Shown here: piece after piece, positions 53,843 to 64,000 of the stretch
Numbering within the stretch: position 1 is the stretch's first letter
How the letters are laid out: each line of letters opens with the position of its first letter
Source: Capitulum mitella
Lineage: Eukaryota; Arthropoda; Thecostraca; Pollicipedomorpha; Pollicipedidae
Assembly (NCBI GenBank): GCA_030062745.1
Contig: CP099848.1
Location: forward strand, 10,313,501-10,377,500
Reading direction: 5' to 3'
DNA length: 64,000 nucleotides
Notes under the pieces: model-generated
The model's input: only the letters and a program-made list of their open reading frames with translations
What the model was told of the DNA's origin: nothing
Database searches by the model: none
Position numbers and translations under genes: made by a program

Positions 53843-56800
53843 ATGATGGACACCTTGTTAATGAATGATCCATAAGGCTTTCCTGATGTTAAAAGATATT
53901 TTGACTCCATCAGTCAGCCCAAGAAGTGCTTGGCACAAAGCATGTTTCATACATAATAACTTACAATGCTTTATACATTACCATGTCTTGTCAGCAATAA
54001 CAAAGAACAAATATTTCCTGCAATACAAAACACACTTTGAAAACAATAACTGAGATAAAAACAACAACCTTGTTCAACTGGTCAAACTGCAATACCATAG
54101 CAGTAATCTCTGTCCCCAGCTAGAAGTACCAAAGGACTTCCTGAAACTATTACCTGTGACCAGGTGGCCTGGTGTTACCCATCCCCATAACCCAAACAAC
54201 CTAACTGAAGTTACCAGGACAATGAGCCATTAGAACAAAAGAAAAACAGCCATGCTGTGGTGCTCACTGGTAAACAGTGGCAAAATTATAAATAAGATTT
54301 GTATGCAAATGAATACAGCCATCACAAACTATGCTGTATTAAAAACAATTATTAAGAGGGCAGCCCTCAAGGCCAGGGGCATCAGATTCACTATTGAAAC
54401 AATGATGGAATGACAGAACACATCAGATAACATGGTAAGGTAATGATCACAGGATAAAAAAAAACATAGCAGCAATGATTGCATTTTGTGATTCACAAAT
54501 GACAAAAATAAGATTGTAGGCATGTGCCAAGCTGTTAGAGTAGTCTATGCAATGCCTATATAGTTTTCCTTATTGTTAAAACTTAAGCTGATGGGTCACA
54601 GCCAGGTCCCTGGTGGGCCACAAGTCATTTTTCAATTTTCAACATTTTTCAACAATATATGATACATTTACCTTTTCACAAACCACTTTGTTCCACACAA
54701 CATGCATAAGAGCACATAAATTTTCCTATGAAGGAAAGAAATGGTGAAACTACCAGCATGGTTTCCAAAAGAAATGAGGCTATATTTCACCTATGCAAAT
54801 GCAACTGGAACTGATGGCACCATCCTATTTACACTGTCTTTGCTCCAAGGATGTCTGACATACTGCATAACATTTCATGACTTCAGCAGTAAATGATACA
54901 ACAGGATGCATGCCAATAAAGGGACATTCATGGGGAGAAATGCTGCACCCAAGGCACAACCCCATACCACAGGCACAGTGCAGGATACTACAGGCTGCAG
55001 GCCAATAAAGGGCACAATCAGACTTGGCTCTGTCCAGCAGAGGTAGGGTCACACATCTAAATAGGTAAAGTTAGTTTAGGTTTGGTTGATTGGGTTGGGT
55101 TAGGTTAGGTTAGACTATATTGATTTAGGTTAGGTATCTTGGTAATCCTGCTAATTATCCATCAAGTCTGGTTATAGTAATGATGTCATAAGGCCCAAAA
55201 TCCCTCAACCTCAGAAACTGCCCTTTTTGAACTTGGCACCAGAGAACCACAGCAGAAATGAAACAGAGAAGTGGTGCACCATTCATCAACAAATGGAATG
55301 ATGATATTCTTTGGTATTTTTCCACATTCCTCATCTTGGAATAATTTTATGCAGTGATGAATCACAAGTATTTGCCTTGAAACCATCTGACATGATTTTT
55401 GCCCTTTATGTTATTTTTGCCAGAAAATAAGTGCTTGGTAAAAATGTGTTGCACAGTTTTTTCCTAGAATTCATCTAAGTAGCAGTGGTAGTCATAACTA
55501 CCACTTCTTCTGTATGTTGGTTTTCCAAAGCAGCCTTTCATAATGTTGATTTCAACTGCCTTGGAAAACCTACCCTGAATAAATAAGACCACATGTCCAT
55601 CCCTCCCTGTCCCTTTCAAAACACATCACCAAAAGCAAATCATCAAGTCCTTGTTACTCATATCACCCTTAAGCACTTAATGCAGTTCAGGTGTTCGCTG
55701 TGCCGTCCACATAAATTTTATTTTTAACGCGTTTTCCACCCATGAGATAGGTATGAAGAACTTACGCTGCAAAGTTGGACAAAAAGACGTTAAAATTACA
55801 ATATGTGTCTTAAAAATACCACCGCATTCCAAACAAGTTACCTTATCAGGTACGTCGAAAACGCTCAAAAATATTGTCTCTCTACGCTTCGGTGTCTGTC
55901 CAACTTCTCGAGATGCCACTCGTGCAGGAAAGAGGAAATAACGTCGGCGTCGGCGTCTGTCGGTGCGGCATTCAGATCCTTTGATTCTAACCGCAAATGT
56001 CTACAGTCGCCCGGTAAGGCTTCCAGATCGCTTTCGGCGAGAATTCCCCTATAGGGCCCTTTGCGTCCTTTTTCACAATGGGTCACTGAGTACGCATCGA
56101 GTAACACCTTTAACACAAGGGGTCCTCGCTGAATGTGGTGTTAGTTGAGTTGGTCGCGCGAACAGCTTCTGTATTTATCTAGCACCATGAATGCTGACTG
56201 GCTAGCCCCAACGGGGATGCTCCTAGAACGGTACAAGTGGTTACCTATATTTCCAGTGGTCATTGACCCAACCGAAGGTCACCAAGTTCTAGAAAGGTAC
56301 GCCAAGCGTATGGTGCGTCAATTTGCAAGGGCTTGCAGCTCGAATATGGCAACGCCTGGGATTTCTGTGGCATTTTATTGGCCTCTGACTTTCCTCTGAG
56401 CCAGAGGCAGGGTAATGTCAGAGTCTCTGACATTACCTAGGGTGGAGATACACTTACCTAGGGTCACCCACCCTGTTTGAACCATCTCGGGGTCGGGGTC
56501 ACACACTAGGTTTCGAAGAAATCCGAAAATGATGCCATTCACGTTGACAGGTGAAGGTTTGGAGGCAGCTGTAAAAATACGCTGAAACGTGACATTGCCG
56601 CAAGTATTGTCAGTAATTTAGTACCAGCGGGCTCACCCCACCCTCAGCCAAACAAACAAGAGGAAACTTGAGGTGGAGCAACGTGGAAAGGGGCGGTGAC
56701 GAAAGAGTTAATCGCTGCTGAGTGGGCCACTGCGGACTGCAGGGGTAAGGGGGTTGATAAGTGTTGAAGGAGTTGAGGAAAAGTATTTATGCCTCGGTAT

Positions 56801-57060
56801 ATGTCTTGAACTTACTCCACATGCCTCCACCGTAATCTGGCGTGTTTTACAGTCCAAATCCATGAAGCCTAAACCAGTTGTTGTCTATCTTTTTGAAGTG
56901 TTATTGTGAAATAAGTACAAGATTGTGGTGCATATTTGACTGTACTGTTACTGTGTTTCTAAACACTGCACAAATGCCACGCAAGTAATATGCATCTGGG
57001 AATTTTGTATCGATGTCTTCACATGTACTCCCCAAAATTTCAGGACAGTATTCTTTGCTT
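53843..57060. other. 5' side of the HMGA-like gene and intergenic sequence
   Basis: Mostly AT-rich unique sequence with a weak ggttaggttaggtta trace (55075-55130). On the minus strand a moderately GC-rich stretch (about 56110-55842) ends in gataag|gtaact and could be a non-coding first exon of the HMGA-like gene. The frames in it have no recognised family. This assignment is tentative. Confidence 0.3.
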
Positions 57061-57067
57061 TGTATTC

Positions 57068-57392
<325 letters not shown>

Positions 57393-57834
57393 ACAACTTG
57401 TTTCTATATGGTCAGCTCAGCAATCTGTCTCTATTTAGATAGAACCTAATACCACATTTTGTGCAACCTAACCTTTTTGTTACACAGAAGCAGGTCTGAT
57501 CACACACTTTTATTGGCCTCTGGCCACTAGCAGTCTGTGCTTTACCATCATTGCAAGGTTAGGCCCTGTGAATGCCCTCCCCCACAGTCATTGCAAGGTG
57601 GCACAATACCCCAATTAAGTTAGTGTGGAAAGTGAGTCTACTAGTCCTACAGTTTCTTGGGCACCATCTGTGGTGCCACTGTCACAAGTGACAATCTATG
57701 AGGGTGAATTGGTGCCTGCCCAACCATTGCCATTGACGCATGCCATCCTTTGGATGTGTGACTGGAACCACCTATTCCTCAGTGTCACCCTTCCTTGTCC
57801 ATCCACCTGGGCTGGGTGCTTGTCATGAGGCTTG

Positions 57835-58355
57835 CCCTTAACAACCTTGATGGTCCTGTCTGAGCGCTGTCTGTGGGTGCCTGTTGGGTTCTGCATCAGC
57901 ACCATGGCATCTAGCATTAATGGTGGCAGTTGATGTGGTTTTCACTGGGATCATCAACTTACCTGGCAAACATCAGCCTGAGCACCTCTTGCTGATGTTC
58001 CCTCATCCACACGACACAGGGTAGATAGACCGCTGCGCTCATGAACACTTGCATCCTCATTGCAGTGGACAGTACATCAGCAGTTGGTCATGAAGGTTTC
58101 TGCCAAAAACGTTATGTGCTGGTGGCATGCCATCTCAGGGTCTGACATGTTATGAAGCTGCACAAAAAGCTGGTCTTGCTTTAGCACGATCTGTGGGCAC
58201 CCATCTGGCTCTGCAGAAGCACCATGGCGCCTGGTGTCAGTGGTGGCAGCTGACATGTGTGATGATTGAGATTGTCGACCTACAAGGCAAACCTCACCCG
58301 AGTGCCTCTTGTTGACCCACCTAATTCTCTCGCGCCACACAAGGTAGACAGTGGT
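57835..58355. repeat. Diverged direct repeat beside the Ty3-type element
   Basis: tctgtgggtgcctgttgggt ... agcaccatggcatctagc (from 57868) is repeated at lower identity as tctgtgggcacccatctggc ... agcaccatggcgcctggt (from 58189), continuing through the ggcaaac...gcctg/gcacctcttg and cacacaaggtagac phrases. Each unit is about 320 bases. Confidence 0.65.
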
Positions 58356-58409
58356 GCCGGTTAACACTTCAGCCCTCAGTGCGATGGGCAGTAGGCCGTG
58401 AAAGGACGT

Positions 58410-59043
58410 TTAACGAAACTGAGCAGACCGGCCGGCCATCGCCCCCGTGTCGAGCCCTCCGTCAATGTCCATCTGTGACGTCAGGAGGCACTTCATGGAC
58501 TTTGCGGCCAACTCTGCTCTCCCGTTCGACTGACGATGGTATGCGGATGAGAGTCGGTGTTGCACACCCAAGCGCTGTAGAGGGGCCGCCGCCTCCTTTG
58601 CGGTGAAATCCGGTCCACCGTCCAAGCTCAGCTCCTTGGAGACGCCGAAAGTCGCGAAGTAACTGATGACGGCCTGGCCGAATCCCTTCCGCCAGAGATG
58701 CAACGATGTGCGGTCAGCCACTGAACCTGTCCACCTCAAGCACGAATCCGGCGCCGCGCGCCGTACAGAAGTCAGCGGGCTAGAAGGCTCTCGTCGGCAC
58801 ACTTGGCTGCGCCGGCGGCAGGTGTGGCTGCGATGGTGACATGCTCCAGCATTCAAGGCACCTGCTGTGTGTCCTCTCGATGTCCTGGGAGATGCTGTGG
58901 CAGAAAACGGCATCATGCGCCCGACTTGACATCCTGCTTGTGCCCTGACGCGCTGCGTGGAGCGCGCGCAGCACCTCGATGCGCAGCGTTTGTGGCACCA
59001 ATACCTGGTCGTCCACCATGGTGACCTCATGGACCGTCGACAA
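58410..59043 (-). pseudogene. Ty3-type integrase fragment
   Basis: An N-terminal His/Cys zinc finger (RALHAARQG ... CLECW) lies in one frame at 59043-58780. The end of the catalytic core, FGVSKELSLDGGPDFTAKEA then HRLSSAYHRQSNGRAELA with its Glu, lies in another, so the core is frameshifted and partial. Confidence 0.75.
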
Positions 59044-59061
59044 CCTGTCGTGGTGCTGCCA

Positions 59062-59835
59062 CTACGGTTCTAGCGCTTCCGGCACGCAGTCACGAAATGG
59101 TGGGAAATCGGACTGGATGAACTGGATAAGCAGCTGGAGGTCACCACCCTTCCGAGTGCTCTCCTTTACAGACTCCCACATGGCCGCTCCGAGTGCGTCC
59201 GTTGAAGACTTCGCCTCAGTCATGATGCGGATCTCCAGGCCCGCATCGTCGTCTTCATAGCCGCGGATGGCGGCCAGAGCGCCCGTGCTGACCCCTCTAT
59301 CAGATCTGGTTATGATCGACGGGCGCCTCGACGCCGCAATCGCTGTCGTGATGTCCTTGCCAGGCACGTGCATGATCCGGTACCTCCACATCAGCGTCCG
59401 TTGCTCCAGTCTGAAGAGCCTGATGGTCTGGATGCCGTCGAGTGCCCGGTCTCTGAGAACTTTCACCAGTGGCTTGTGGTCGCTGGCGATGACCAGGTCA
59501 CGGCAGCCCATCGTGGAGAAGCGGCTGTCTTCCAGCGCCCACGCCACCGCTAGGGCTTCACCCTCGACCCAGACGTACCGCTTCTCCAAGTTTTTGAGGA
59601 AACATGAGCCGGCCAGTGCCACTCGCCATCCGTCTCGGTAACCTCCGGGGGTTAGCGAGTGGCACCCGCAGCGCTTCTGGTGGAGCCAGTACCCCACACC
59701 GGTCTTGGACCAGTCAGGGCTGAAGCGCGTCCGTCGGCTGGGGTGGAATATCTCAGCTCCCTCCTCGATCTCCTTGATGATGGCCGCCTTGGAGCGCTGG
59801 AAGGTGGGGTTCGGACCACGAGGTCCGAACGCCAC
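59062..59835 (-). pseudogene. Ty3-type RNase H fragment
   Basis: FQRSKAAIIKEIEEGAEIFHPSRRT, DWSKTGVGYWLHQK, GEALAVAWALEDSRF and ASDHKPLVKVL are typical of the tethered RNase H of Ty3-type pol, and the frame is open across the domain. It overlaps the reverse-transcriptase frame by frameshift near 59830. Confidence 0.8.
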
Positions 59836-60548
59836 CAGAAGCCGACCTTGGGGCTCAGCAGTGGTTTGAATGGCGCCACCAGTTCAGTTGTTCTGCCGTA
59901 GTGCGATGCCTGGTTGACTAGACCGAACAACGCCCACACGTCAGTGATGCTGAGGGGTTTCGGAAACGTGGCGATGGCGTCCAAGTACTTGGGCAGGGGC
60001 TTCTCGTCGGTCGCCGTGATCCGAGACCCTGTAAGGTCCGCCTCGAGCGACGAAAACTGGAACTCGATAGGGCTCGGTACCACACCGTTCTTCCCCACCA
60101 GTTCGAGATACTCCATGACGCGCCACCAGTGAGCTTGCAGGCCCTCATGCCACAGAATAGTACCGTCGACGCAGTAAGACTTTCTGGGCAGGTCAGTGAC
60201 GATTGCGTCGTGCCGCTCGTTGTAGGCGTCCAGGGACACGAGGAATCCCATGGGTGCGCGTCGGTAGCGAAGCCTGCTGTGCTCTGTCAAGAGCGTTGTC
60301 TTGTGTGGGTCTTCGGCTTGATTTCGAGGGAGTGGATGCCGTCTCCCGCGTCCATCGCGGTCTTGAAGGTCCTCGGCGGAATGGCCCCTTGGAATGGAAC
60401 GCCCTGTTTCACGAGCGGGACGGTGTGATGCGCTTCGTTCGCTGTGGCGATTCACGGGTTCCAGGTCGACTGTCCGACGAGGCGCGACGTCTGGCTTGGG
60501 CGCCAGCACCATGCTGTGCAGCCATATCACGTTGATGTTGGGTGTCAT
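59652..60548 (-). pseudogene. Ty3-type reverse transcriptase fragment
   Basis: Recognisable pieces are WLHSMVLAPKPD and PRRTVDLEPVN at the start, RYRRAPMGFL in the palm, then SYCVDGTILWHEGLQAHWW, where the YxDD position reads YCVDGT with the second Asp replaced by Gly. DVWALFGLVNQASHYG and APFKPLLSPKVGFWW follow in the connection region. The segment between the PRR block and APMGF is scrambled by frame changes. Confidence 0.8.
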
Positions 60549-60905
60549 GTGCTCAATGACGCACAGCGCCGCGTCTCTCTCGGACTGCTTCTACACCTGC
60601 TGCCAGTGGCGCGGGACATTAGGCCTCCTCGACATTATCGATTGCACGTTTGGGTCGCCCTGATCTCCATTGGTGGCCCAGTCATTGCAGATAGTGGTTG
60701 GTGGAGGCACGTGTTGAGGGTTGATGCCGCGTACCTTTCCAGCAGCCATGTCCTCATGTGTTTGGGATTCTCCGGCCATGGTTTGACAGGCAGACTCTCC
60801 GGGCGGTCGGGTGCTGTCGCACGCTGCGGTCACCCGCACAACGCTGTCTTGCACTCATTTGTGTTGCTTGAAATCACCTTGCTTGATGGAATATTTAAAA
60901 ACTGA

Positions 60906-61561
60906 AAAATTTTGGCCCTATTCACATTTCAGTTCCTGGGAGTCCATTGTCACTGGTGGAGAGCAGTGATATCACGCCAGTCATGTGCAGAAATCATGCA
61001 CTTGATTTTACTCATGACGATCTGAGTTCTGACCATGCTTTGCTGCTCCTTTTGTGCCTCTTACCGACCTTTGTCGGCGGTTTGTGGACCATTGCAAAAC
61101 AGTTTTCATTAAAACTGACAATGTTGTGAATATGACCAAAATATTGTTCAGATGTTAAGGAAAATATATTGCATTAAAATGGATTATGATAGCAATGAAG
61201 ATGGTAGAGATATGCAAATTATGGCATGGTAGGGTTAGTGGTAATACACATTCACATGACTGAAAAGATCATGGTAAGGACAGGCTGCTGTATTAGGTTG
61301 TCTGATAGATGTTTCACTTATCAGGGCCTTGATACAACCGCTTTTGGCTTAGGAACTGTTTCTCTGTTGGATCAGTTATGCTGGGTCCCGGTAAACGTTG
61401 GCCCAACACAAGTTATTAGAGAGTGTTGCCATTCATGTATTGTCACCATGGTACAGTAACCCTATTTGGTGGACATTCAGAAGGCTTCTGAAAAGCTTAC
61501 ATCTTCATGTTTGATACAGTGGTCACCAGCTACTGCCGACACAAGCTCCACATCACACAAG
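60906..61561. other. Upstream region of the TRPA-like gene
   Basis: AT-rich unique sequence. A frame runs open from 61466 into the gene, with an acceptor-like cattcag at 61480, so a 5' UTR exon boundary may lie there. No promoter motif was identified. Confidence 0.35.
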
Positions 61562-62957
61562 ATGGCCACAGACGCAGTCGACGCGAGGCAGCGGCGGTTA
61601 CATGATGCGTTCTTCGGGGAGGACCCGGCTGCCTTCGACACGATGCTGCGCCAGGAGTCGGGCAAGTTCGACATCAACTACCTGTACGGCGAGCCGCACT
61701 GCGAGCCGCTGCTGCTGACCGCCTGCAAGCGGCACGACCTGGCGCGCGTGCGGCGCCTGTTGCAGGCCGGCGCCGACCCGGAGGCGCGCGACCTGGCCGC
61801 CGACCGGACGGCGCTGCTGCTGGCCGCCGAGCAGGCGCACGAGCCGCTGCTGCGCCTGCTGCTGGCCGAGCCGGCCGCCGGCGACGCCACCGCCGAGGAG
61901 ACCAGCTTCATCGCGCCGGCCGTGGACGTGAACGCGCGCAACGGGCGCGACTGCACGGCGCTGCACCTGCTGGTGGAGGCGGCTGGCCGGCCGCGCTCAG
62001 CAGACGCAGCCCTCGCCTGCCTGCCGCTGCTCGCCGCTCGGCCGGACGCCGACCTGGGCGCGCGCGACGAGCGCGGCCGCAGTCCGCTGGCGCGCGCCGT
62101 CGAGCTCGGCCTGGCCGAGCCGGCGCGTGTGTTGGCCGAGGCCGGCGCCGAGCTGACGACCGAGCTGCGCCAGCGCATGGAGGCCGAGCCGCTGCTGCGG
62201 CCGGTGTTGGCGGCCTTCCGGCGGCCGCCGCGCGCCCGCCGGCCGGCCGAGCTGCTCTGGGAAGCCGTGCACCAGGCGGCGGACGAGGCCGGCCGGCTGG
62301 ACGCGGCCCTGGCCGGCCTGCCGACCGATCCCTGGCGCGCGCCAGGCGGCGCTGGACCGCGTGTTCGGCAGCTACACCTGCCTGCAGTGGGCGGCGCACG
62401 CGGGCCGGGCCGACTTGGCCGCCCGCCTGCTGGACGAGGGCGCCAGCGCCGCGCTCGAAAACCCGCTGAACCCGAGACAGCCGCTGCTGTACGCGGCCGA
62501 GCGCGGCGACTCGGCACTGGTGGAGCTGCTGCTGAAGCGACTGCGCGTGCCGCCGGACCCGGTCGACCTCACCGAGCTGCGCGACGCCGGGCCGCGCGGC
62601 ATGGGCGAGACGGCCGTGCACAAGGCGGCGCGGCACGCGGCCGCCGCCGGCGCTACTGCCGCCGCCGCCGACTTCGCCGGCTGCCTGCGCCTCCTGCTGG
62701 CCGAGCGCGTCGACGTTAACCAGGCGAACGCGTTCGGCGAGACGGCGCTGCACCTGGCGCTGCGGGCCGGCTTTTCGGAGGGCGCGCTGCAGCTGCTGGC
62801 GGCCGGCGCCTCGCTGGCGGCGCCCGACGACAACGGCCGCATGCCAGTGGACCTGGTGCGGCCGGAGACGCTGCGCTGCGCGCTGAACCGCTGCGTGACG
62901 CCTGTTCGGCCGGGCCTGTCGCAGCAGCAGCTGTTGGCCAACGACTGCCAGATGCAG
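61562..62957 (+). CDS. TRPA-like exon with ankyrin repeats, frameshifted
   Basis: The upstream frame is coherent to LAGLPTDPW (about 62333) and the downstream frame from QAALDRVFGSYTCLQWAAH (about 62343). The shift lies in the run ggcgcgcgcc and equals loss of one CG pair: exon length 1,396 is one over a multiple of three, and two more bases would restore both the frame and the phase-0 donor (gtgagc at 62958). A sequencing or assembly slip is the simplest cause; a real mutation is possible. Confidence 0.85.
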
Positions 62958-64000
62958 GTGAGCCGCCAAGTCTGAGGGCCGGGGCGGTTGTTTGTTCGGT
63001 AGAACGAATAAACAACCGCCGTACTTGACAGCTTTGGGAGATCAGCGGTGATACGCTTTGTCTCTTGAGGCTGCTCCATATACTTGTTGTCTTGATTGCC
63101 AAATTCAGCACTGAAATGTATCGATTTTCCGCCTTTGGTGGACGTTCTCTTGCTTTTATGTATGCCCCATGTCATTTGTACGTGGCCGATTCGTGCCATG
63201 GTGTGCGGAACAGACACGTGCTCCGCAGCTCCGTGCTCGTTCTTCCCACTCCCGCGTTTGTGCTGGCTGGTCTTCCCTGCCTCCTGGATGCTCGGCAGAC
63301 CTGTGGTCGGGTCTGGTCTGTGTTGACACTCGTCCGGGCCGCCTGCAGATCGACTTCCGCTGCCTGGCGCCCACCCAGCGGCCGCAGAAGTCGCCCGAGA
63401 TGCCGGCACTAGTGCGCATGCGCAACAACCCGGCGCTGCGGCCCGTGCTGCGGCACCCGGTGATCGCGGCGCTGCTGTACCTGAAGTACAACCGCGTGCG
63501 CGGTATCTACTACCTGAACCTGGCGCTGTTTGTCGGGTTCACGCTGCTGCTGACGCTGTTCGCGTTCGGCCTGGACGGCCGGGCCAGTGCCGGGCCGTGG
63601 ACCACCTCGGATGGCGTGCGCGCCACGCTGACAGTCGGCCTGACGCTGCTGGCGCTGAGGGAGGTCGCCCAGCTGGCCATCTCCGGCGTGGTCTACTTCC
63701 TCAGCTTGGAGAACCTGTTCGAGCTGGCCGCAGTCGGGCTGGGCTTTCCGCTCGTCTGGGCGGAGCTGACGCCGACAACTGTCAGGCACCTCTCCGCGTG
63801 GGTGATGGTCTTCACTTGGCTGGAGGTGGCCATGAGCATGGGCAGGATGCCCACCTTGGCCCGCTACAAGACCATGATGGAAAGCATCGCGCTCAGCTTC
63901 GGCAAGCTCATTTTCTTGTACTTTGGCCTGGTGATCGCCTTCGCCATCGCGTTCTACTTCGTCTTCAACGGCAACGACAGCTTCGCCACGTTCGGCGCCT
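61562..64000 (+). CDS. TRPA-family cation channel (painless/pyrexia-like), partial
   Basis: Two exons are seen, 61562-62957 and 63349 to the window end. The first encodes about 466 residues with six or more ankyrin repeats (PLLLTACKRHDLARVRRLLQ, TALHLLVEAA, LQWAAHAGRADLAARLL, TALHLALRAG). The second has LLYLKYNRVRGIYYLNLALF entering S1, then S2-S5, ending in IAFAIAFYFVFNGNDSF before the pore. N-terminal ankyrins plus this six-segment layout mark the TRPA group; a short ankyrin set resembles painless/pyrexia more than TRPA1. These channels gate cation entry in response to heat, irritants or mechanical force. ATG 61562 has a strong context (caagATGG) and is the first in frame. One frameshift lies near 62337. 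Exon GC content is extreme, so reverse-strand frames of 280-350 residues are shadows. Confidence 0.85.
62958..63348. other. TRPA-like intron
   Basis: 391 bases, gtgagc to gcctgcag, moderate GC, no embedded element. Confidence 0.7.
63349..64000 (+). CDS. TRPA-like exon with S1-S5, runs off the window
   Basis: 217 codons are open to the edge. Positions within the exon peptide: pre-S1 linker 1-50 (with LLRHPVIAALLYLKYN-type residues), S1 about 53-75, S2 about 95-115, S3 about 118-133, S4 about 142-158, S5 about 172-200. The selectivity filter and S6 are outside the window. Confidence 0.85.
   Translation, partial: MDFRCLAPTQRPQKSPEMPALVRMRNNPALRPVLRHPVIAALLYLKYNRVRGIYYLNLALFVGFTLLLTLFAFGLDGRASAGPWTTSDGVRATLTVGLTLLALREVAQLAISGVVYFLSLENLFELAAVGLGFPLVWAELTPTTVRHLSAWVMVFTWLEVAMSMGRMPTLARYKTMMESIALSFGKLIFLYFGLVIAFAIAFYFVFNGNDSFATFGA

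Larger units (their letters stand above)
58410..60905 (-). mobile_element. Decayed Ty3-type LTR retrotransposon (pol, no LTRs seen)
   Basis: Read on the minus strand the order is linker, reverse transcriptase, RNase H, integrase, the Ty3 order. Matches fall in different frames with several breaks, so it is inactive. No long terminal repeats were found at either side. The 60549-60905 part probably holds the end of the gag or protease region. It is markedly GC-rich relative to its flanks. Confidence 0.8.

Noticed and set aside
55677-56116. Two overlapping minus-strand frames upstream of the HMGA-like gene
   Set aside because: Considered as a separate gene, but no domain was recognised; better explained, tentatively, as a non-coding first exon region.
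61678-63409. Long minus-strand frames (279-353 residues) under the TRPA-like exon
   Set aside because: Antisense shadows of extreme-GC ankyrin coding sequence; Ala/Arg/Ser/Gly-rich with no recognisable fold.

Overview
This window is nuclear DNA of an animal, most likely an arthropod and perhaps a crustacean. The evidence is intron-split genes with GT-AG junctions, very GC-rich exons inside AT-rich, repeat-loaded introns, an interstitial tract of the arthropod-type telomere motif TTAGG (near 46.7 kb), and many transposable elements. The arthropod assignment is inference. No CRISPR array, prokaryotic gene or certain tRNA/rRNA gene was found.

Four genes can be assembled by joining exons whose splice phases agree. 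(1) 110-28656, plus strand: the 3' half of a secreted laminin-G/EGF matrix protein of the agrin/pikachurin type, eight exons, 505 residues, ending in a stop; its 5' half lies left of the window. (2) 40281-49432, plus strand: a complete FAST-kinase-domain (FASTKD) mitochondrial RNA-binding protein, ten coding exons, 641 residues, with a targeting-like N-terminus and a C-terminal RAP domain. (3) 51692-53830, minus strand: a small HMGA-like AT-hook chromatin protein, three coding exons, about 96 residues. (4) 61562-64000, plus strand: the ankyrin-repeat half and transmembrane segments S1-S5 of a TRPA-family cation channel (painless/pyrexia-like), cut off by the window edge and carrying one frameshift at about 62337. 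The four genes have unrelated functions and do not form a pathway.

The introns are dominated by mobile DNA. TTAA-flanked non-autonomous elements of about 1.2-1.3 kb (piggyBac-like ends CCC...GGG) recur at 2.4-7.4, 10.6-11.9, 14.1-15.4 and 30.5-31.5 kb, and one is inserted inside another. Two Penelope-like retroelement remnants lie head to head at 25.8-27.7 kb. A decayed Ty3-type pol lies on the minus strand at 58.4-60.9 kb. A retroelement 3' end with perfect target-site duplications occurs twice, once as only 54 bp. Smaller pieces include foldback-like, hAT-like and other short elements, a degenerate satellite (32-34 kb), and (TA)n arrays.

The most unusual pattern is that tandem duplications repeatedly sit on or next to splice junctions in three of the four genes: acceptors at 8651, 25265 and 48655, donors at 300, 24767 and 47677, and a minisatellite abutting the acceptor at 51766. 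Two duplicated acceptors are frame-breaking decoys that would bring in a stop within about 14 codons.
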